Part shown: in pieces, positions 45,997 through 55,546 of the stretch
How the letters are laid out: every line of letters begins with the position of its first letter
How positions within the stretch are numbered: position 1 is the first letter of the stretch
NCBI RefSeq assembly: GCF_003172915.1
Contig: NZ_QGKU01000003.1
Location: 1 to 64,000 of the forward strand
DNA length: 64,000 bases
Source: Meridianimarinicoccus roseus
Lineage (GTDB): Bacteria; Pseudomonadota; Alphaproteobacteria; Rhodobacterales; Rhodobacteraceae
Reading direction: 5' to 3'
Made by a program: the position numbers and the translations under genes
The notes under the pieces: model-generated
What the model was told of the DNA's origin: nothing
The model's input: only the letters and a program-made list of their open reading frames with translations
Database searches by the model: none

Positions 45997-46505
45997 CAGA
46001 CGGGCTCTCCCTTCAGGCGCAGGATGTCCTTGGCCAGTTCGGATAGCGCCTGCAACAGCATCAGCGCGATCGCGAAAACCATGATGCACTTGATCGGCCA
46101 CAGGTAGGGGCGCCACGCCGTCGGGCTGCGTTCGCCGCCGTACTGGAACGAATAGATCGTGCTGTCGATCCCGCCCCACAGCAGAATGCCGAGATAGGTG
46201 ATCAGGAACAGCACGGTCAGCGCGTCGACCTGTGCCTTGCGACGGTCCGACCAGTTTCCGTACAGCAGATCCATGCGCACGTTCGACCCCATCTGGATCG
46301 AGTAGGGTCCTCCCAGCATGTAATAGGCGACCATGGCGAACTGCGCCATTTCGAGTGTCCAGAGCGACGGCACGAAGAAGGTCTTGGACACGGACGACCA
46401 CAGCAGGATCGCCATGATCACGAAGATGCCGTACATCACAACCCGTCCGATGCGGTAGTTGACGCCATCGACAACGCGCACGAAGCCCCGCAGCGCCCCG
46501 GTCAT
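45996..46505 (-). CDS. dctQ: TRAP transporter small permease DctQ
   Basis: A 169-aa protein with four predicted membrane helices (about 20-42, 54-70, 94-114, 134-154) and the DctQ motifs FFVPSLWTLEMAQFAM and GSNVRMDLLYG. It starts in an ATGA overlap with the stop of the amidohydrolase-like gene and ends overlapping dctM, so the four transporter-operon genes are co-translated. Confidence 0.92.
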   Translation of the reverse strand: MTGALRGFVRVVDGVNYRIGRVVMYGIFVIMAILLWSSVSKTFFVPSLWTLEMAQFAMVAYYMLGGPYSIQMGSNVRMDLLYGNWSDRRKAQVDALTVLFLITYLGILLWGGIDSTIYSFQYGGERSPTAWRPYLWPIKCIMVFAIALMLLQALSELAKDILRLKGEPV

Positions 46506-47284
46506 GCCGACCCCTGTTCGGTCACGCCGAGGTCGGCCAGCGCAGTGCCCAGCAGCGCCGACAGGCGGACCACCGCAGCCCCTACGCCCTGCTGGTCGCG
46601 GATCAGGTCGTTGCGCAACTCGATCATCACGTTAAGCATCCCCTGCGGTGCAGCATGTCGGTCGAGCGTGTGCAGCACCCCGTCCTGCGGACCGTAAGGC
46701 GCATTCAGTGCGCAAAGCCAGCCCGTCTGGCCCGTGTGCACCAGCATCGAACGTGCCAGTCTGTCGTCGTCGCCATGTAGCAGGCCCAGTTCCACGTCCC
46801 GCGGTGTGCCGTTGTAGACTGGTGTGAAACTGTGCACCGTCACCAGGACGGTCGGCCGGGTCCGCGCGGCCAACAGCGTGGCAAGCGCGTCGTGGAACGG
46901 TTCGTAGACCAGAGCCGTGCGGCGCGCGCGTTCGGCCTGCGGCAGATCCTGGTTTCCAGGGATCTCGAAAACCTCGCTGCGGGCGGGGATCGCGTCATGC
47001 GCCTCGGGTGGGCGGTTGCAGTCATAGACCAATCGCGAAAGGCGCCCGGCAACCAGCGGCGCATCGAGCCGCTCGGACAGCCCGCGCGCCAGATCGAGCG
47101 CGCCGATGTCCCAGGCGACGTGCGACTGCGCCGCGACTGGGCCAAGGCCCAGTCCATCGAGCGCGGGCGGGATCGTGCGGCTGGCGTGTTCGCACACCAG
47201 CACGATCGGCGCGCGTCCACCGGGGTTGGAAACGGCCACCGCAGGGCCGAAGTCGTTGTCGGATCGGGAAGGAGAGAACCGCAT
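46502..47284 (-). CDS. N-formylglutamate amidohydrolase-like zinc hydrolase
   Basis: A 260-aa member of the N-formylglutamate amidohydrolase family (HutG/FGase fold). Visible are LVCEHASRTIPPAL with a likely zinc histidine, SHVAWDIGALDLARGLSERL, VYDCNRPPEAHDAIPARSE, VTVHSFTPVY and the C-terminal NVMIELRNDLI. The known reaction releases the acyl group from N-formyl-L-glutamate in histidine breakdown. No hut genes are nearby; it leads the TRAP/GS-like operon, so the real substrate may be a different acyl- or glutamyl-amide. Confidence 0.88.
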   Translation of the reverse strand: MRFSPSRSDNDFGPAVAVSNPGGRAPIVLVCEHASRTIPPALDGLGLGPVAAQSHVAWDIGALDLARGLSERLDAPLVAGRLSRLVYDCNRPPEAHDAIPARSEVFEIPGNQDLPQAERARRTALVYEPFHDALATLLAARTRPTVLVTVHSFTPVYNGTPRDVELGLLHGDDDRLARSMLVHTGQTGWLCALNAPYGPQDGVLHTLDRHAAPQGMLNVMIELRNDLIRDQQGVGAAVVRLSALLGTALADLGVTEQGSA

Positions 47285-47285
47285 G

Positions 47286-47301
47286 TGTAGACACCACTAC
47301 A
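47286..47301. promoter_or_regulatory. Operator 1 of the RpiR-controlled operon (inferred)
   Basis: TGTAGACACCACTACA, an inverted repeat with TGTAG/CTACA arms, lies directly before the ATG of the amidohydrolase-like gene. It shares the pattern GTAGAC-n4-CTACA with the second site 43 bp away. Overlap with the start of the operon mRNA suits repression. Confidence 0.6.
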
Positions 47302-47328
47302 TTATTTCAAATCCTGTCAAGAAATTTT

Positions 47329-47344
47329 CGTAGACGGGTCTACA
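47329..47344. promoter_or_regulatory. Operator 2 of the RpiR-controlled operon (inferred)
   Basis: CGTAGACGGGTCTACA contains the perfect palindrome GTAGAC-GG-GTCTAC (47330-47343), 23 bp upstream of the regulator's start. The start-to-start distance of 43 bp from operator 1 is about four helical turns, so two regulator dimers could sit on the same face. Confidence 0.6.
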
Positions 47345-47366
47345 CTGCCTCACTACCCTTGCCGCA

Positions 47367-48263
47367 ATGGTGAAGAACAAGGCAATCGATGTGCCCGTTA
47401 ACGGCAAGACGGTAAAATCGCTCATGCGTGACAGGATGGCCGACTTGACGCTTTCAGAGCGTCACCTGGCCAGCGTGCTGATGCAGGACTACCCGATCGC
47501 GGGGCTGCAATCGATCACGGAACTGGCCCAGGCGGCGCATGTGTCCACCCCGACCGTGGTGCGTATGGCGCGCAAGCTGGGCTTCGACGGGTTCTCGGCC
47601 CTGCAGGAGGCGCTGCGCGCCGAGATCTCGGACCAGATCAAGAAACCGATCTCGAAGCTGGACGAAATCTCGGGCGAGGATCAGGCTGCGCACAAGCTCT
47701 ATCGCTTCGCGGCGGCCGTGTTCCGCAACCTGCATGAAACGCTGGCGCGGATCGACGAGAGCGAATTCGACGCGGTCGCCGCCCTGCTTGCCGATCCTTC
47801 GCGCGCGATCTTCATCGAAGGTGGCCGGATCACCCGGTCGAACGCGGACTACCTTTTCAACCACATGCAGATCATCCGCCCCGGTGTCACCGCACTTGGC
47901 CGGAGTCCGGGCATCTGGCCGCAGTTCCTGCTGGACATGGATACCTCCTCCGTGCTGGTGCTGTTCGACATCCGCCGCTACGAAAGCGACCTTCTGAAGC
48001 TGGCCAAGCTGGCAAAGGCACGGGGCTGCCGGATCGTTCTGTTCACCGACCAGTGGGGGTCGCCCATAGGGCAGCTGGCCGATCACAGTTTCCACGGACT
48101 CGTGGAAGCGCCGTCAAGCTGGGACAGCACCATCGCCCTTATGCTGCTGATCGAAGCGCTGATCGCCGAGGTGCAGACACGGCTGGCGGGCGAAAGCCGC
48201 ACGCGGATCGAGCAACTGGAATCGATGTTCACCGCCACGCGGATGTTCCGGGACTTCAACTGA
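47367..48263 (+). CDS. MurR/RpiR-family transcriptional regulator
   Basis: A 298-aa regulator with an N-terminal RpiR helix-turn-helix (about residues 20-85; LTLSERHLASVLM, then SITELAQAAHVSTPTVVRMAR, KLGFDGFSALQEALR) and a C-terminal SIS domain (about 130-260; AIFIEGGRITRSNADYLFNHM, VLVLFDIRRYESDLLKLA). SIS domains usually sense a phosphosugar or related metabolite. It is divergent from the TRAP/GS-like operon with two shared palindromic sites between, so it is its likely regulator. The start at 47367 gives MVKNKAIDVPVNGKTVKSLM; an internal start at the LMRDRMADL segment is possible. Confidence 0.87.
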   Translation: MVKNKAIDVPVNGKTVKSLMRDRMADLTLSERHLASVLMQDYPIAGLQSITELAQAAHVSTPTVVRMARKLGFDGFSALQEALRAEISDQIKKPISKLDEISGEDQAAHKLYRFAAAVFRNLHETLARIDESEFDAVAALLADPSRAIFIEGGRITRSNADYLFNHMQIIRPGVTALGRSPGIWPQFLLDMDTSSVLVLFDIRRYESDLLKLAKLAKARGCRIVLFTDQWGSPIGQLADHSFHGLVEAPSSWDSTIALMLLIEALIAEVQTRLAGESRTRIEQLESMFTATRMFRDFN

Positions 48264-48335
48264 CCGCGCCCGCGGTCTCTTGAACCCGTCATGGCAAGGG
48301 GCTACTCCCGCACCGGATATCACCCGGAGGACCAT

Positions 48336-50507
48336 ATGACCCAGCAACCGACCCAGCCGCAGATCGACCGTGTGGACCGCGCCGGCCTTCAGGTCGCGCG
48401 TGTGCTGGCCGAGTTCATCGAGGATGCGGCCCTCCCGGGCACAGGCGTTGCCGCCGACGCATTCTGGTCGGGCCTTGCCGCGTTGCAACACGATCTGGGC
48501 CCGCGCAACGCCGAGCTACTGGCGACGCGCGACGCGCTTCAGAAGCAAATCGACGCGTGGCACGTAAAACGGCGCAACCAGCCGCACGACCACGAGGCCT
48601 ACAAGGCGTTCCTGACCGAAATCGGCTATCTGCGCCCCGAAGGCGGCGATTTCTGCGTCGAGACAGCCAATGTCGACCCTGAGATCGCGACTGTGCCGGG
48701 TCCGCAGCTTGTCGTGCCGATCACCAATGCCCGCTATGCGCTGAACGCGGCCAACGCGCGCTGGGGCAGTCTGTATGACGGGCTCTACGGCACCGACGCG
48801 ATGGGCAGCCTGCCGCCGGCGGGCGGATATGACCGGGGCCGCGGCGCGCGGGTCGTGGCACGGGTGCGCGTCTTCCTCGACGAGGCGTTTCCGCTTGAAG
48901 GCGCGAGCCATGCCGACGCGCGCCGCTACCACGTCCATGACGGTGCGCTTCTGGTCGATGACATGCCGCTGTCGCAGCCCGAGAAATTCGTTGGCTATCG
49001 CGGGCATCCCCGCGCGCCGGAGGCGGTGCTGCTGCGCAACAACGGGCTGCACGTGGAACTGGTGTTCGACCGCACCCACCCGATCGGCAGCCGCGACCAG
49101 TGCGGCCTTGCCGATGTTCGGCTGGAAAGCGCCGTGTCCGCGATCATGGATTGCGAGGACAGCGTCGCCTGCGTCGATGCCGAGGACAAGGTGCTGGCCT
49201 ATCGCAACTGGCTTGGTCTGATGAAGGGTGATCTGACCGAAAAGGTCGAAAAGGGCGGCCGCACCATCACCCGCGCGCTTAGCCCCGATCCGGTCTTCAC
49301 AGCGCCACACGGAGGTGAGGTCGCGGTCAAGGGCCGGGCGCTCATGCTGGTGCGCAATGTCGGCCACCTGATGACCAATCCCGCGATCCTCGACCGCGAC
49401 GGCAACGAGATCTTCGAAGGCCTGATGGACGCTATGATCACGGCGCTCATCGCCAAGCATGACCTGGCCAAGACGGACGGACCGCGCAATTCGGTGGCCG
49501 GGTCGGTTTATGTGGTCAAGCCCAAGATGCACGGTCCCGACGAGGTCGCCTTCGCGGGCGAGATCTTCGCCCATGTCGAGAAAGTGCTGGGCCTTCCGCC
49601 CTATACCGTAAAGCTGGGTATCATGGACGAGGAGCGCCGCACCTCCGTCAATCTGAAGGAGTGTATCCGCGCGGCGCTGCACCGGGTATGCTTCATCAAC
49701 ACCGGATTTCTGGACCGCACAGGCGACGAGATCCACACCTCGATGGAGGCCGGACCGTTCTCGCGGAAGGATTTCATCAAACGCAAGGGCTGGATCACCG
49801 CCTACGAGAACCAGAATGTCGATATCGGGCTGGAATGCGGCCTGTCCGGCCGCGCGCAGATCGGCAAGGGCATGTGGGCCATGCCCGACCGGATGGCGGC
49901 GATGGTCGAAACCAAGATCGAACACCCGAAAGCGGGCGCCAACTGTGCCTGGGTGCCAAGCCCCACGGCGGCCACGCTGCACGCGCTGCATTACCACCGG
50001 GTCGATGTGTTCGCGGTGCAGGACACGCTGAAAAAGGGCGGGCGCCGGGCTTATGTGGATGCGCTTTTGGGCATCCCCGTTGCGAGCTTCCGCAAGTGGA
50101 GCAGCGCGCAGATCCGGCGCGAGGTCGAAAACAACGCGCAAGGCATCCTCGGCTACGTCGTGCGTTGGATCGACCAGGGGGTCGGGTGTTCCAAGGTGCC
50201 CGACATCAACGACGTTGGTCTGATGGAAGACCGCGCGACCTGCCGCATCTCTGCCCAGCACATCGCCAACTGGCTGCATCACGGCGTCATCGGCGAGGCC
50301 GAGACGATGGAGATCATACAAAAGATGGCCGAGGTGGTGGACCGCCAGAACGCGGGCGATCCGGCCTATGTGCCGATGGCGCCCGGATTCGACGGGATCG
50401 CCTTCCGTGCGGCCTGCGATCTGGTCTTCCTCGGGGCACAGCAGCCGTCGGGCTACACCGAACCGGTGCTGCACGCGCGGCGGATTGAACGCAAGGCGCA
50501 GGCCTGA
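48336..50507 (+). CDS. glcB: Malate synthase G
   Basis: A 723-aa single-chain malate synthase of the G type, joining glyoxylate and acetyl-CoA to malate. Recognisable regions are [34 protein letters not shown] split across strands, the Mg/catalytic acidic stretch [53 protein letters not shown] and the C-terminal [15 protein letters not shown] with [13 protein letters not shown]. The ATG at 48336 has GGAGG 9 nt upstream; the frame extends to 48291 without a ribosome site. It is followed closely by a GlcG-like gene, which fits glycolate/glyoxylate use. Confidence 0.97.
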   Translation: MTQQPTQPQIDRVDRAGLQVARVLAEFIEDAALPGTGVAADAFWSGLAALQHDLGPRNAELLATRDALQKQIDAWHVKRRNQPHDHEAYKAFLTEIGYLRPEGGDFCVETANVDPEIATVPGPQLVVPITNARYALNAANARWGSLYDGLYGTDAMGSLPPAGGYDRGRGARVVARVRVFLDEAFPLEGASHADARRYHVHDGALLVDDMPLSQPEKFVGYRGHPRAPEAVLLRNNGLHVELVFDRTHPIGSRDQCGLADVRLESAVSAIMDCEDSVACVDAEDKVLAYRNWLGLMKGDLTEKVEKGGRTITRALSPDPVFTAPHGGEVAVKGRALMLVRNVGHLMTNPAILDRDGNEIFEGLMDAMITALIAKHDLAKTDGPRNSVAGSVYVVKPKMHGPDEVAFAGEIFAHVEKVLGLPPYTVKLGIMDEERRTSVNLKECIRAALHRVCFINTGFLDRTGDEIHTSMEAGPFSRKDFIKRKGWITAYENQNVDIGLECGLSGRAQIGKGMWAMPDRMAAMVETKIEHPKAGANCAWVPSPTAATLHALHYHRVDVFAVQDTLKKGGRRAYVDALLGIPVASFRKWSSAQIRREVENNAQGILGYVVRWIDQGVGCSKVPDINDVGLMEDRATCRISAQHIANWLHHGVIGEAETMEIIQKMAEVVDRQNAGDPAYVPMAPGFDGIAFRAACDLVFLGAQQPSGYTEPVLHARRIERKAQA

Positions 50508-50568
50508 GCGACGGGCGGGGCGCGCCGGACTGGCGCGGCCCCGCGACACGGGGAGGAGAGGACCGGAC

Positions 50569-50997
50569 ATGAACAGGATCACCCACGACGCGGCACGGCG
50601 CATCATCGCGCAGGCGCTGGAACAGGGCCGCGCCCTTGGCCTCAAGCCGCTGTCGGTCATCGTGCTGGACGCGGGCGGCCACCCGCTGGCCTTCGAACGC
50701 GAGGACGGCGCCAGCCCGGGTCGCTTCGCCATCGCGCAGGGCAAGGCCTATGGTGCGGTCATGCTGGGCATGGCCGGCACCGCGCAGATGCAGCGCGCCG
50801 AAGCGCAGGCCTATTTCATCACTTGCGCCAACGCGGCCTTCGGGGGGCAGATGATCCCGGTGCCGGGCGGTGTTCTGGTGCGCGACAGCGCGGGCGACGT
50901 TGTCGGCGCGGTCGGGGTGACCGGGGATACCTCGGAAAACGATGCCGCGGCGGCAGTCGCGGGGATCGAGGCTGCAGGCTTCACCGCCGAGATCTGA
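50569..50997 (+). CDS. GlcG/HbpS family (DUF336) protein
   Basis: A 142-aa protein with the family signature LGLKPLSVIVLDAGGHPLAFEREDGA, a central PVPGGVLVRDSAGDVVGAVGVTG and the SENDAAAAVAGIEA end. Members are associated with glycolate loci (GlcG) or haem binding (HbpS), and some act as small sensors. It lies 61 bp after glcB with a strong GGGAGGAGAGG ribosome site and probably forms an operon with it. Biochemical function uncertain. Confidence 0.85.
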   Translation: MNRITHDAARRIIAQALEQGRALGLKPLSVIVLDAGGHPLAFEREDGASPGRFAIAQGKAYGAVMLGMAGTAQMQRAEAQAYFITCANAAFGGQMIPVPGGVLVRDSAGDVVGAVGVTGDTSENDAAAAVAGIEAAGFTAEI

Positions 50998-51063
50998 CGC
51001 CGCTTTCCGCCGCCCGGTCCGATTTTCATTGAGCAAGCCGCGGTTCTTGCCTATTCGGGGGGC

Positions 51064-51189
51064 ATTCTCAGGGCGGGGTGAAATTCCCCACCGGCGGTAA
51101 TAGCCCGCGAGCGCCCTGCCGGTTCGGCAGGGGTCAGCAGATCCGGTGTAATTCCGGGGCCGACGGTCATAGTCCGGATGGAAGAGAAT
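51064..51189 (+). ncRNA. FMN riboswitch (RFN element)
   Basis: The conserved RFN core is plain: AGGGCGGGGTGAAATTCCCC then ACCGGCGGTAAT and AGCCCGCGAGCG, then GTCAGCAGATCCGGTGTAAT, TCCGGGGCCGACGGT, CATAGTCCGGATGGAAGAGAAT. The closing stem P1 is ATTCTC (51064-51069) with GAGAAT (51184-51189). It lies 80 nt before ribH and should lower its expression when FMN is plentiful. The region between riboswitch and start has no obvious terminator, so translational control is likely. Confidence 0.96.
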
Positions 51190-51269
51190 GGCGCGAGGCG
51201 CGGGCCCCGGTCCGTGTTCTGTGTCTAATTCGCTCTGGGATTCTGTCACGTGGTGAAAGGAACAGAGCG

Positions 51270-51749
51270 ATGACAAAATCCCCGAAGATCGCCTTCATCA
51301 AGGCGCGCTGGCACGCCGCGATCGTGGACCGCGCCCATGAAGGCTTCGCGCAGCGGATGGCCGAACTGGACCCTGCGGCGGAGGTCACGGCCTTCGACGT
51401 GCCCGGTGCGTTCGAGATGCCGCTGCTGGCCCAGCGTCTGGCCCGGTCCGGAGCATATGACGTGATCGCCGCGGCGGCGCTGGTCGTTGATGGCGGGATC
51501 TACCGGCATGATTTCGTGGCGCAGGCTGTGGTGACCGGCCTGATGGACGTGCAACTTGCGACCGGTGTGCCGGTCCTGTCGGTGTCGCTGACACCGCATA
51601 ATTATCAGCCAACGCCGGATCACGAAGCCTTCTTCGCCTCGCATTTCGTCGAGAAGGGGGCCGAGGCAGCCGAGGCCGCGGTCGCGGTCACCGCGCTTGG
51701 TTACGCCGCGCGGCCCGATGCTGCCGGACTGCGCAGCGTCGGCGTCTAG
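51270..51749 (+). CDS. ribH: 6,7-dimethyl-8-ribityllumazine synthase (type II-like)
   Basis: A 159-aa lumazine synthase, penultimate step of riboflavin synthesis, joining the ribityl-uracil and dihydroxybutanone phosphate precursors. Visible are FIKARWHAAIVDRAHEGF, the substrate-binding AFDVPGAFEMPLLAQ, and the catalytic-His stretch GGIYRHDFVAQAVVTG. The frame extends upstream through the riboswitch, but AAAGGAACAGAGCG precedes the ATG at 51270. It stands alone without other rib genes, as seen for RibH2 paralogues in alphaproteobacteria, so it may be a second copy. Confidence 0.94.
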   Translation: MTKSPKIAFIKARWHAAIVDRAHEGFAQRMAELDPAAEVTAFDVPGAFEMPLLAQRLARSGAYDVIAAAALVVDGGIYRHDFVAQAVVTGLMDVQLATGVPVLSVSLTPHNYQPTPDHEAFFASHFVEKGAEAAEAAVAVTALGYAARPDAAGLRSVGV

Positions 51750-51750
51750 C

Positions 51751-51782
51751 AAAAGCCCGCGCGCCCCGATGCGGGGCGCGCG
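51751..51782 (-). terminator. Strong hairpin between convergent ribH and the GDPD gene
   Basis: CGCGCGCCCC (51758-51767) and GGGGCGCGCG (51773-51782) form a perfect 10-bp stem with a 5-nt loop. On the minus strand the stem is followed by GGCTTTTGC, so it can end the ugp/GDPD transcript; on the plus strand it directly follows ribH and may protect or end that mRNA. Confidence 0.65.
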
Positions 51783-51788
51783 GCCGCA

Positions 51789-52736
51789 TCATTCGAACCG
51801 CCAGCCAAGGCCCATGCCCGCTAGCACGTTCTGCGCACGGGCCGGAAGGTCGGTGATGATCCCGTCAACGCCCATACGTGCCACGCGCGCGATCTCGTCC
51901 GCGTCGTTCACGGTCCAGACATGCACCGCCAGCCCCAACGCTTGCGCGCGCTCGAGATCGGCCTGCGCAAGGTCGGTGACATGCGGGCACCAGACGTGAG
52001 CCCCGACCTGCGCCAGCGCATCGGGCATCCCGCCGTCCCGTGCCGCCGCTTCCAGCCCGTCGAGCCAGGGTGATCCGGGATACACTGTTGCCTCTGTGTC
52101 GGCACCGGGCCTGTCAAGCCGGGCGAGATAGCCGCGCAGGATGTCGGGCGCCTGCGCCTTGCAGGCGGACAGGACGCGCCAGTCGAAGGATTGCACCAGC
52201 ACCCGGTCGGCCAGCCCATAGCGGTGCACCGGGTCGAGCACCGCGGCCAAGAGCTCGCCCGGCGGTGGCGTCAGGTCAGGTGCATTGGCGAAGGACTTGA
52301 TCTCGATATCCAGAAACATCGCCGGTCGCGCCTGTGCCCATGCGCAGAATCGCTCCAGGCTTGGAATCTGGACGCCGCTCAGCCGGGCCTGTTCGGGGAA
52401 CCGGGCGTGATAGGCGCTGCCCGTGCGGATCGCGCCGACATCGTATTCGCGCAGCGCCGCCCACGGCGTCTCGATCAGCTTGGGTCCCTGCCCGTCCAGC
52501 CAATCGCCCTTCCCGTCGCGGGTGGTATCGGCCAGCAGGTAAGGGTTGTGGGTCAGCACCGGCACCCCGCCTGCCGCGCACAGCACGTCGAATTCCACAG
52601 CCTGGATACCGATTGAGGCAAGGTAGTCGAAGCCCGGCATCGTGTTTTCCGGAAACGCGCCGCGCGCGCCCCGGTGGCCGTGGAGCAGCACCCGGTCGTC
52701 GCGCCGGCGCAGGCGGTTCAGTGTGTGCGCGTTCAT
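51789..52736 (-). CDS. ugpQ: Glycerophosphodiester phosphodiesterase (UgpQ-like)
   Basis: A 315-aa cytosolic TIM-barrel enzyme hydrolysing glycerophosphodiesters to glycerol-3-phosphate and an alcohol. Motifs: [20 protein letters not shown] (catalytic HR and EN), VEFDV and VLTHNP, then FLDIEIKSF and [20 protein letters not shown] with GIITDLP at the end. No signal peptide. It overlaps ugpC by 4 bp (ATGA) and completes the ugp operon. Confidence 0.93.
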   Translation of the reverse strand: MNAHTLNRLRRRDDRVLLHGHRGARGAFPENTMPGFDYLASIGIQAVEFDVLCAAGGVPVLTHNPYLLADTTRDGKGDWLDGQGPKLIETPWAALREYDVGAIRTGSAYHARFPEQARLSGVQIPSLERFCAWAQARPAMFLDIEIKSFANAPDLTPPPGELLAAVLDPVHRYGLADRVLVQSFDWRVLSACKAQAPDILRGYLARLDRPGADTEATVYPGSPWLDGLEAAARDGGMPDALAQVGAHVWCPHVTDLAQADLERAQALGLAVHVWTVNDADEIARVARMGVDGIITDLPARAQNVLAGMGLGWRFE

Positions 52737-53785
52737 GTCAGCCGAAGACCGCTTGCGGGATCGAACAGGTGAAGGTGCCCCGGTTGCACCGAAAGGCGCA
52801 GCGTCTCGCCCCCCGCATCCAGCCTGCGCACGCCAGGCAGGCTGGCGGTGAACCCGATGCCGGTCGGGCCCAGCGTTCCATGCAGCAGTGTGTTCGCGCC
52901 CAATGGTTCGGCAAGATGTGCCCGCAGTTCCAACGGTCCGTCCGGGTCGAGCGCGACATGTTCCGGGCGGATACCGAGACTCACCGGTCCTGTCCGCGCC
53001 GCAGCGTCCCCAATGAACGCCTCCCCGACGCTGATCCGGCCATCCCGCGCCTGCGCGTCGAGCAGGTTCATCGACGGGCTGCCGATGAACTGCGCCGCGA
53101 ACAGCGTGCGCGGACGTTCGTAGACATCGAGCGGGGTTCCTATCTGCTCGGCCCGGCCATCGTTCATCACAATCATCCGGTCGGCCATCGTCATCGCCTC
53201 GACCTGGTCGTGGGTGACGTAAAGCGCGGTCACACCCATCTGCGACTGCAACTGCCGGATCTCCAGCCGCATCTGCACCCGCAGCTTGGCGTCGAGGTTC
53301 GACAGCGGTTCGTCGAACAGGAACACCGATGGCGCGCGCACGATGGCCCGGCCCATCGCCACCCGCTGGCGCTGCCCGCCTGACAATTCGCGCGGTTTGC
53401 GGTCGAGATAGTCGGTCAGTTGCAGAAGCGCGGCTGCCTCACGTACCTTGCGGTCGATCTCGTGCTTCGGTAGGCGTGCGATCTTCAGCCCGTAGCCCAT
53501 GTTCTGCGCCACGCTCATATGCGGGTAAAGCGCGTAGTTCTGGAATACCATCGCGATGTCGCGGTCCATGGGTTCCAGCGCGTTGACGACCCGGTCGCCG
53601 ATCCGCACCTCGCCGCCGCTTATGGTCTCGAGTCCCGCGACCATGCGCAGAAGAGTGGACTTGCCGCAGCCGGACGGGCCGACGATGACCACGAACTCGC
53701 CATCGGCGATGTCGATGCTGACGCCGTGGATCACGTCGGTCTTGCCGAAACGCTTCCGGATATCGCTGAGTTGCACGGTGGCCAT
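52733..53785 (-). CDS. ugpC: sn-glycerol-3-phosphate ABC transporter ATP-binding protein UgpC
   Basis: A 350-aa MalK/UgpC-type ATPase with Walker [10 protein letters not shown] (near residue 37), signature [14 protein letters not shown], Walker B VFLFDEP then LSNLDAKLR, the H-loop [15 protein letters not shown] and a C-terminal regulatory TOBE-type domain. Its permease partners UgpE and UgpA lie directly upstream and ugpQ overlaps its end, which favours glycerol-phosphate or glycerophosphodiester over a sugar. Confidence 0.9.
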   Translation of the reverse strand: MATVQLSDIRKRFGKTDVIHGVSIDIADGEFVVIVGPSGCGKSTLLRMVAGLETISGGEVRIGDRVVNALEPMDRDIAMVFQNYALYPHMSVAQNMGYGLKIARLPKHEIDRKVREAAALLQLTDYLDRKPRELSGGQRQRVAMGRAIVRAPSVFLFDEPLSNLDAKLRVQMRLEIRQLQSQMGVTALYVTHDQVEAMTMADRMIVMNDGRAEQIGTPLDVYERPRTLFAAQFIGSPSMNLLDAQARDGRISVGEAFIGDAAARTGPVSLGIRPEHVALDPDGPLELRAHLAEPLGANTLLHGTLGPTGIGFTASLPGVRRLDAGGETLRLSVQPGHLHLFDPASGLRLT

Positions 53786-53788
53786 GAC

Positions 53789-54646
53789 TTATTTCTCGCT
53801 GTCTACAAGGCCGCGCACGAACAGCCGCTGCATGGAGATCACGACGAACACCGGTGGGATCATCGCCAGGATCGAAGTCGCCATGATGACAGGCCAGTCC
53901 GCCACGTCGTCGCCCGAGGGGAACATCTGGCGGATACCCATCACGATCGTGTTCATTTCGGGGTCTGTGGTGATGAGAAGCGGCCAGAGATACTGGTTCC
54001 AGCCGTAGATGAACAGGATCACGAACAACGCCGCGATGTTGGTGCGGCTCATCGGCAGCAGGATGTCGAGGAAGAAGCGCATCGGGCGCGCCCCGTCCAC
54101 GCGGGCGGCCTCGGCCAACTCGTCTGGCACGGTCAGGAAGAATTGACGAAACAGGAAGGTCGCCGTGGCTGACGCGATCAGCGGGAAGATCAGCCCCGAA
54201 TAGCTGTTCAGCATACCGAAGCCCGCGACCACCTCGTAGGTCGGCACGATACGGACTTCCACTGGCAGCATTAGCGTCAGGAATATAAGCCAGAAGAATA
54301 GCGTGCGACCGGGAAAGCGGAAATAGACGATGGCGAAGGCCGACAGCAGCGAGATGACGATCTTGCCAAGCGCGATCCCCATAGCCATCACGAAGCTATT
54401 TAGCAGCATCGTGGCGACGGGCACGTTCACTCCCGACAGCAGCGCGGCGCGGTAGTTGGCAAGGAACTGGTCACCGGGCCAGAGCGGCATCGGCGGGCGC
54501 ACGATTTCGGGCTGAGTGACGGTGGAAGCGACGAAGGCCAGCCAGATCGGAAAGAAGATTACCAGCACCCCGGCGATCATCCCCAGATGGGTGAGCCACA
54601 GCCCTGCCCCACGCCGTTCGACCATGCCAGTGCGTTCGCGCGCCAT
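53789..54646 (-). CDS. ugpE: sn-glycerol-3-phosphate ABC transporter permease UgpE
   Basis: A 285-aa inner-membrane permease with six predicted helices and the EAA coupling loop [21 protein letters not shown]. The stretch [12 protein letters not shown] followed by [21 protein letters not shown] closely resembles UgpE. It shares its first base with the ugpA stop and precedes ugpC by 3 bp. Confidence 0.91.
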   Translation of the reverse strand: MARERTGMVERRGAGLWLTHLGMIAGVLVIFFPIWLAFVASTVTQPEIVRPPMPLWPGDQFLANYRAALLSGVNVPVATMLLNSFVMAMGIALGKIVISLLSAFAIVYFRFPGRTLFFWLIFLTLMLPVEVRIVPTYEVVAGFGMLNSYSGLIFPLIASATATFLFRQFFLTVPDELAEAARVDGARPMRFFLDILLPMSRTNIAALFVILFIYGWNQYLWPLLITTDPEMNTIVMGIRQMFPSGDDVADWPVIMATSILAMIPPVFVVISMQRLFVRGLVDSEK

Positions 54647-55527
54647 CAGTAGTGCACCCGCTTCTCGATATACTTGAACTGCACCACGGTCAGCGCGCCG
54701 ACCACGACCAGCAGGATCACCGACTGCGCCGCAGACGACCCGAGGTCCTGCCCGACGAATCCGTCCGCGAAGACTTTGTAGACCAGGATTGTCGTCGATT
54801 GCTGCGGCCCGCCGCTGGTGATGGTGTGGATCACCCCGAAGGTTTCGAAGAAGGCATAGACAACATTCACCACCAGCAGAAAGAATGTGACGGGCGACAG
54901 CAACGGCAGCACGATGGTGAAGAAGCGCCGCCAGAAACGCGCGCCGTCGATCGCGGCGGCCTCGATCACGGACCGGGGCACCGCCTGCAGGGCGGCGAAG
55001 AAGAACAGGAAATTGTAGCTGATCCGCCCCCAGGCGGAGGCGACGACGACAAGGCCCATCGCCTCGCCGCCGTTCAGGACGTGGTTCCAGTCATAGCCGA
55101 GTTGTCCGAGGTACCAGGAAATCACGCCGACGCGGGTGTTGAACATGAACATCCACAACACGCCCGCGACGGCCGGAGCGATGGCATAGGGCCAGATCAG
55201 CAGCGTGCGGTAAACCCCGGCTCCCTTCAGCAGCCGGTCGGCCATCACCGCAAGGAACAATGCGGGCACCATCGAGACAAGCGTCACAAGTGTCGAAAAG
55301 ACTGCCGTCGTCACGAAGGATTGCCGATAGAACGGATCGGATAGAAGATATTCAAAATTGCCCAGCCCGACATACTGCATTGACAGGCCGAACGGGTCGG
55401 GGATGAACAGCGACTGCCAGATCGCCTGCCCCGCAGGGTAGAAGAAGAACACGGCCGAAATGGCGACCTGCGGTGCGATCAGCAGCAGCGGCAGCAGCCA
55501 GCCCTTGAATGTGACGCGTTTTTCCAT
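54646..55527 (-). CDS. ugpA: sn-glycerol-3-phosphate ABC transporter permease UgpA
   Basis: A 293-aa permease with six predicted helices. UgpA landmarks are [41 protein letters not shown], the EAA loop [18 protein letters not shown] and the segment [23 protein letters not shown] near the end. It follows ugpB after a 61-bp gap that carries an 11-bp GC hairpin. Confidence 0.92.
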   Translation of the reverse strand: MEKRVTFKGWLLPLLLIAPQVAISAVFFFYPAGQAIWQSLFIPDPFGLSMQYVGLGNFEYLLSDPFYRQSFVTTAVFSTLVTLVSMVPALFLAVMADRLLKGAGVYRTLLIWPYAIAPAVAGVLWMFMFNTRVGVISWYLGQLGYDWNHVLNGGEAMGLVVVASAWGRISYNFLFFFAALQAVPRSVIEAAAIDGARFWRRFFTIVLPLLSPVTFFLLVVNVVYAFFETFGVIHTITSGGPQQSTTILVYKVFADGFVGQDLGSSAAQSVILLVVVGALTVVQFKYIEKRVHY

Positions 55528-55546
55528 CGGTGCTCCGGCGCGGGGG

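Noticed and set aside
48516-50744. A 742-codon minus-strand frame opposite malate synthase G
   Set aside because: The plus strand encodes a full-length, well-conserved malate synthase here; the opposite frame has no recognisable domain.
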